From Bacteroidota bacterium (GTDB taxonomy: Bacteria > Bacteroidota > Bacteroidia > UBA4408), in assembly GCA_016718805.1 (NCBI GenBank), contig JADKCP010000011.1, positions 1-64,000 of the forward strand: 64,000 nt of DNA. The letters are read 5' to 3'. The position numbers and the translations under genes were made by a program. Position 1 is the first letter of the stretch; each line of letters begins with the position of its first letter. The notes under the pieces were generated by a model that saw only the letters and a list, made by a program, of their open reading frames with translations, did no database searches and was not told where the DNA came from. Positions 62,822-64,000 of this stretch are shown piece after piece.

Positions 62822-64000
62822 GTAGCAATGTTTTATTAAACTGTTGTACGAATTTTTTTAAATGTACTTCTTGTTTTTTCTGCTCTGCTTTAGCTGAATC
62901 CAGTATATTTTTTGAAAGTATACTATCTTGTGTTAGATCATAAAAGGAGCGAGTTTTTTCACCATCAAAAAATAAACAAGTGGTTGAAGAGCTACTTTGA
63001 TATACTCCATTGAAATAATTTATTACATAATGATTTGTAGTTGTATCATAAACACTTTTTCCATAAGCAAAATAGGGCTTGTCAAAATTTAGTAAATCCA
63101 AGATAGTTGGCATTATATCAATTTGTTGAACCACTTTATTTGTTGGTAACTGCGGTAAGTTAGCTGTGGGATGAAACAGTAAAATAGGAATTGCATAACT
63201 TCCGATTTTAGCTTTATAATAGGGTGATTCAGCAATTGAAGTATGGTCGGCTGTTATAACAAAAAGTGTATTCGCATACCAGGATGATTGAGAAGCTTTT
63301 TTAAAAAATTGTTGGAGGGCATAATCCGTATAACCTATGCTTTCATGAATTTCGAGCGTTCCTTTAGGAAAACGATTTTTATATTTTACCGGAATAGAAT
63401 AAGGATGATGCGATGATAATGTAAAAAGTACATTACAAAAAGGTTGCTTCTGTGATTGCATTTGCTTTTCGAAATAGTGTAAAAAAGGCTCATCGTAAAT
63501 GCCCCAATTTCCATCAAAGTCGGCCTCGTTGGCATATTCGTTTCTCCCAAAGTAATTGTCGAAACCAGCAATTTTGGTAAAAGCATCAAAGCCCATGGTG
63601 CCATTATTTCCGCCATGATAAAAGGAAGTAGTATATCCTTTTTGTTTTAACAAAGAAGGAAGACTTTGGAGTTGGTTTGAACCATACATGCTAGTGATGT
63701 AAGGATTTTCCATCAAGGAAGGGATTCCGGAAACAATAGCTGGAATACCTTCAATTGATTTTTTTGCATTCGAAAAACTGTATCTAAATGTAGTTCCTTT
63801 TTTGAGTAGAGAGTCTAAAAATGGAGTATAACCTTTGCCTTGATTAAAATTACCAATGTACTCTTTTGAGAAACTTTCGAGTATTATTACAACCACATTT
63901 TGGTTGGTAAAGTTGGCGCTATCAGCAGGATGTATAAAGGAAATTTCTTGTTCAATCTCCTTATCAGTATAAAATTGATACTTTACTAATGACTCAGATT
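62799..64000 (-). CDS. Sulfatase / LTA-synthase-like phosphotransferase, 5' end off-window
   Basis: The frame is open to the window edge, so the N-terminal part is missing; a GTG at 63896 is not the start. About 400 residues are visible. Alkaline phosphatase-type fold: VVIILESFSKEYIGNFNQGK (metal Asp/Glu region), YSFSNAKKSIEGIPAIVSGI with the Ser/Thr nucleophile position, FYHGGNNGTMGFD, FTLSSHHPYSIP and VITADHTSIAE (metal Asp/His). This is the pattern of membrane-anchored LtaS-like enzymes that transfer phospho-alcohol groups to glycans. The usual N-terminal membrane helices would lie beyond 64000. Confidence 0.78.
   Translation of the reverse strand, partial: SESLVKYQFYTDKEIEQEISFIHPADSANFTNQNVVVIILESFSKEYIGNFNQGKGYTPFLDSLLKKGTTFRYSFSNAKKSIEGIPAIVSGIPSLMENPYITSMYGSNQLQSLPSLLKQKGYTTSFYHGGNNGTMGFDAFTKIAGFDNYFGRNEYANEADFDGNWGIYDEPFLHYFEKQMQSQKQPFCNVLFTLSSHHPYSIPVKYKNRFPKGTLEIHESIGYTDYALQQFFKKASQSSWYANTLFVITADHTSIAESPYYKAKIGSYAIPILLFHPTANLPQLPTNKVVQQIDIMPTILDLLNFDKPYFAYGKSVYDTTTNHYVINYFNGVYQSSSSTTCLFFDGEKTRSFYDLTQDSILSKNILDSAKAEQKKQEVHLKKFVQQFNKTLLQNKMTAK

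Overview
The window is AT-rich Bacteroidota chromosomal DNA. The signs are Bacteroidota-type promoters (TTTG, 19 bases, TAnnTTTG) before thrS and efp, two large secreted proteins with type IX secretion (T9SS) sorting tails, porQ next to cmk, and many Bacteroidota-restricted families (DUF4835, DUF6132, the 108-residue RpoZ, the long IspH, PafA). I cannot place it below phylum. No rRNA, tRNA, CRISPR array or intact mobile element was seen.

Layout. 1-2.8 kb: wreckage of accessory genes (a DUF6943-like protein, a Bacteroidota hypothetical, a secreted thermonuclease, a small element-type protein), all full of frameshifts, plus one GC-rich stretch. 3.0-5.5 kb: a broken hipB-hipA toxin-antitoxin pair with a perfect palindrome upstream, then a broken RsmI-like methyltransferase. 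5.5-9.1 kb: a T9SS-exported repeat protein. 9.3-12.7 kb: thrS-infC-rpmI-rplT; infC appears to start at ATA behind a strong Shine-Dalgarno. 12.8-16.3 kb: bamD, rpoZ, coaBC, DUF4835. 16.6-21.3 kb: two Wzz-like proteins, an O-antigen ligase/polymerase-like protein and a PP2C phosphatase. 21.3-23.7 kb: lpxD-like, efp, methyltransferase.

23.7-29.3 kb is the most distinctive part: a sulfane-sulfur/persulfide island with a CstB-like metallo-beta-lactamase/rhodanese protein, two single-domain rhodaneses, a rhodanese-thioredoxin lipoprotein, a thioredoxin, an OsmC peroxidase, DUF983, DUF6132, DUF2892 and metal-binding-motif proteins and a Crp/Fnr regulator. Three promoters carry a GTAACAnnnGTTAC-like operator at the same distance (29.5 bases) from a -7 element, arguing for one regulon, probably run by the adjacent Crp/Fnr protein.

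29.3-45 kb: moxR, two SurA-like chaperones, an outer-membrane receptor-like barrel, a nucleoid protein, a DEAD-box helicase, an ATP-grasp-like protein, pabA and pabC, a rhomboid, yqgE and pdxH. 45-54 kb: a 1774-residue T9SS adhesin-like protein, ispH, cmk, porQ. 54-58.5 kb: a tight operon tolB-like, cpeT-like, PAP2, fluC/crcB, pafA. 58.7-64 kb: an MFS exporter, polysaccharide deacetylase, glmM-type mutase and a sulfatase running off the end.

Sequence quality: single-base, mostly homopolymer, indels interrupt thrS, pabA, yqgE and the 5.5-9.1 kb gene. Indels are far denser in 1-5.5 kb. Some or all of the 'pseudogenes' may be uncorrected long-read errors, worst near the left edge.
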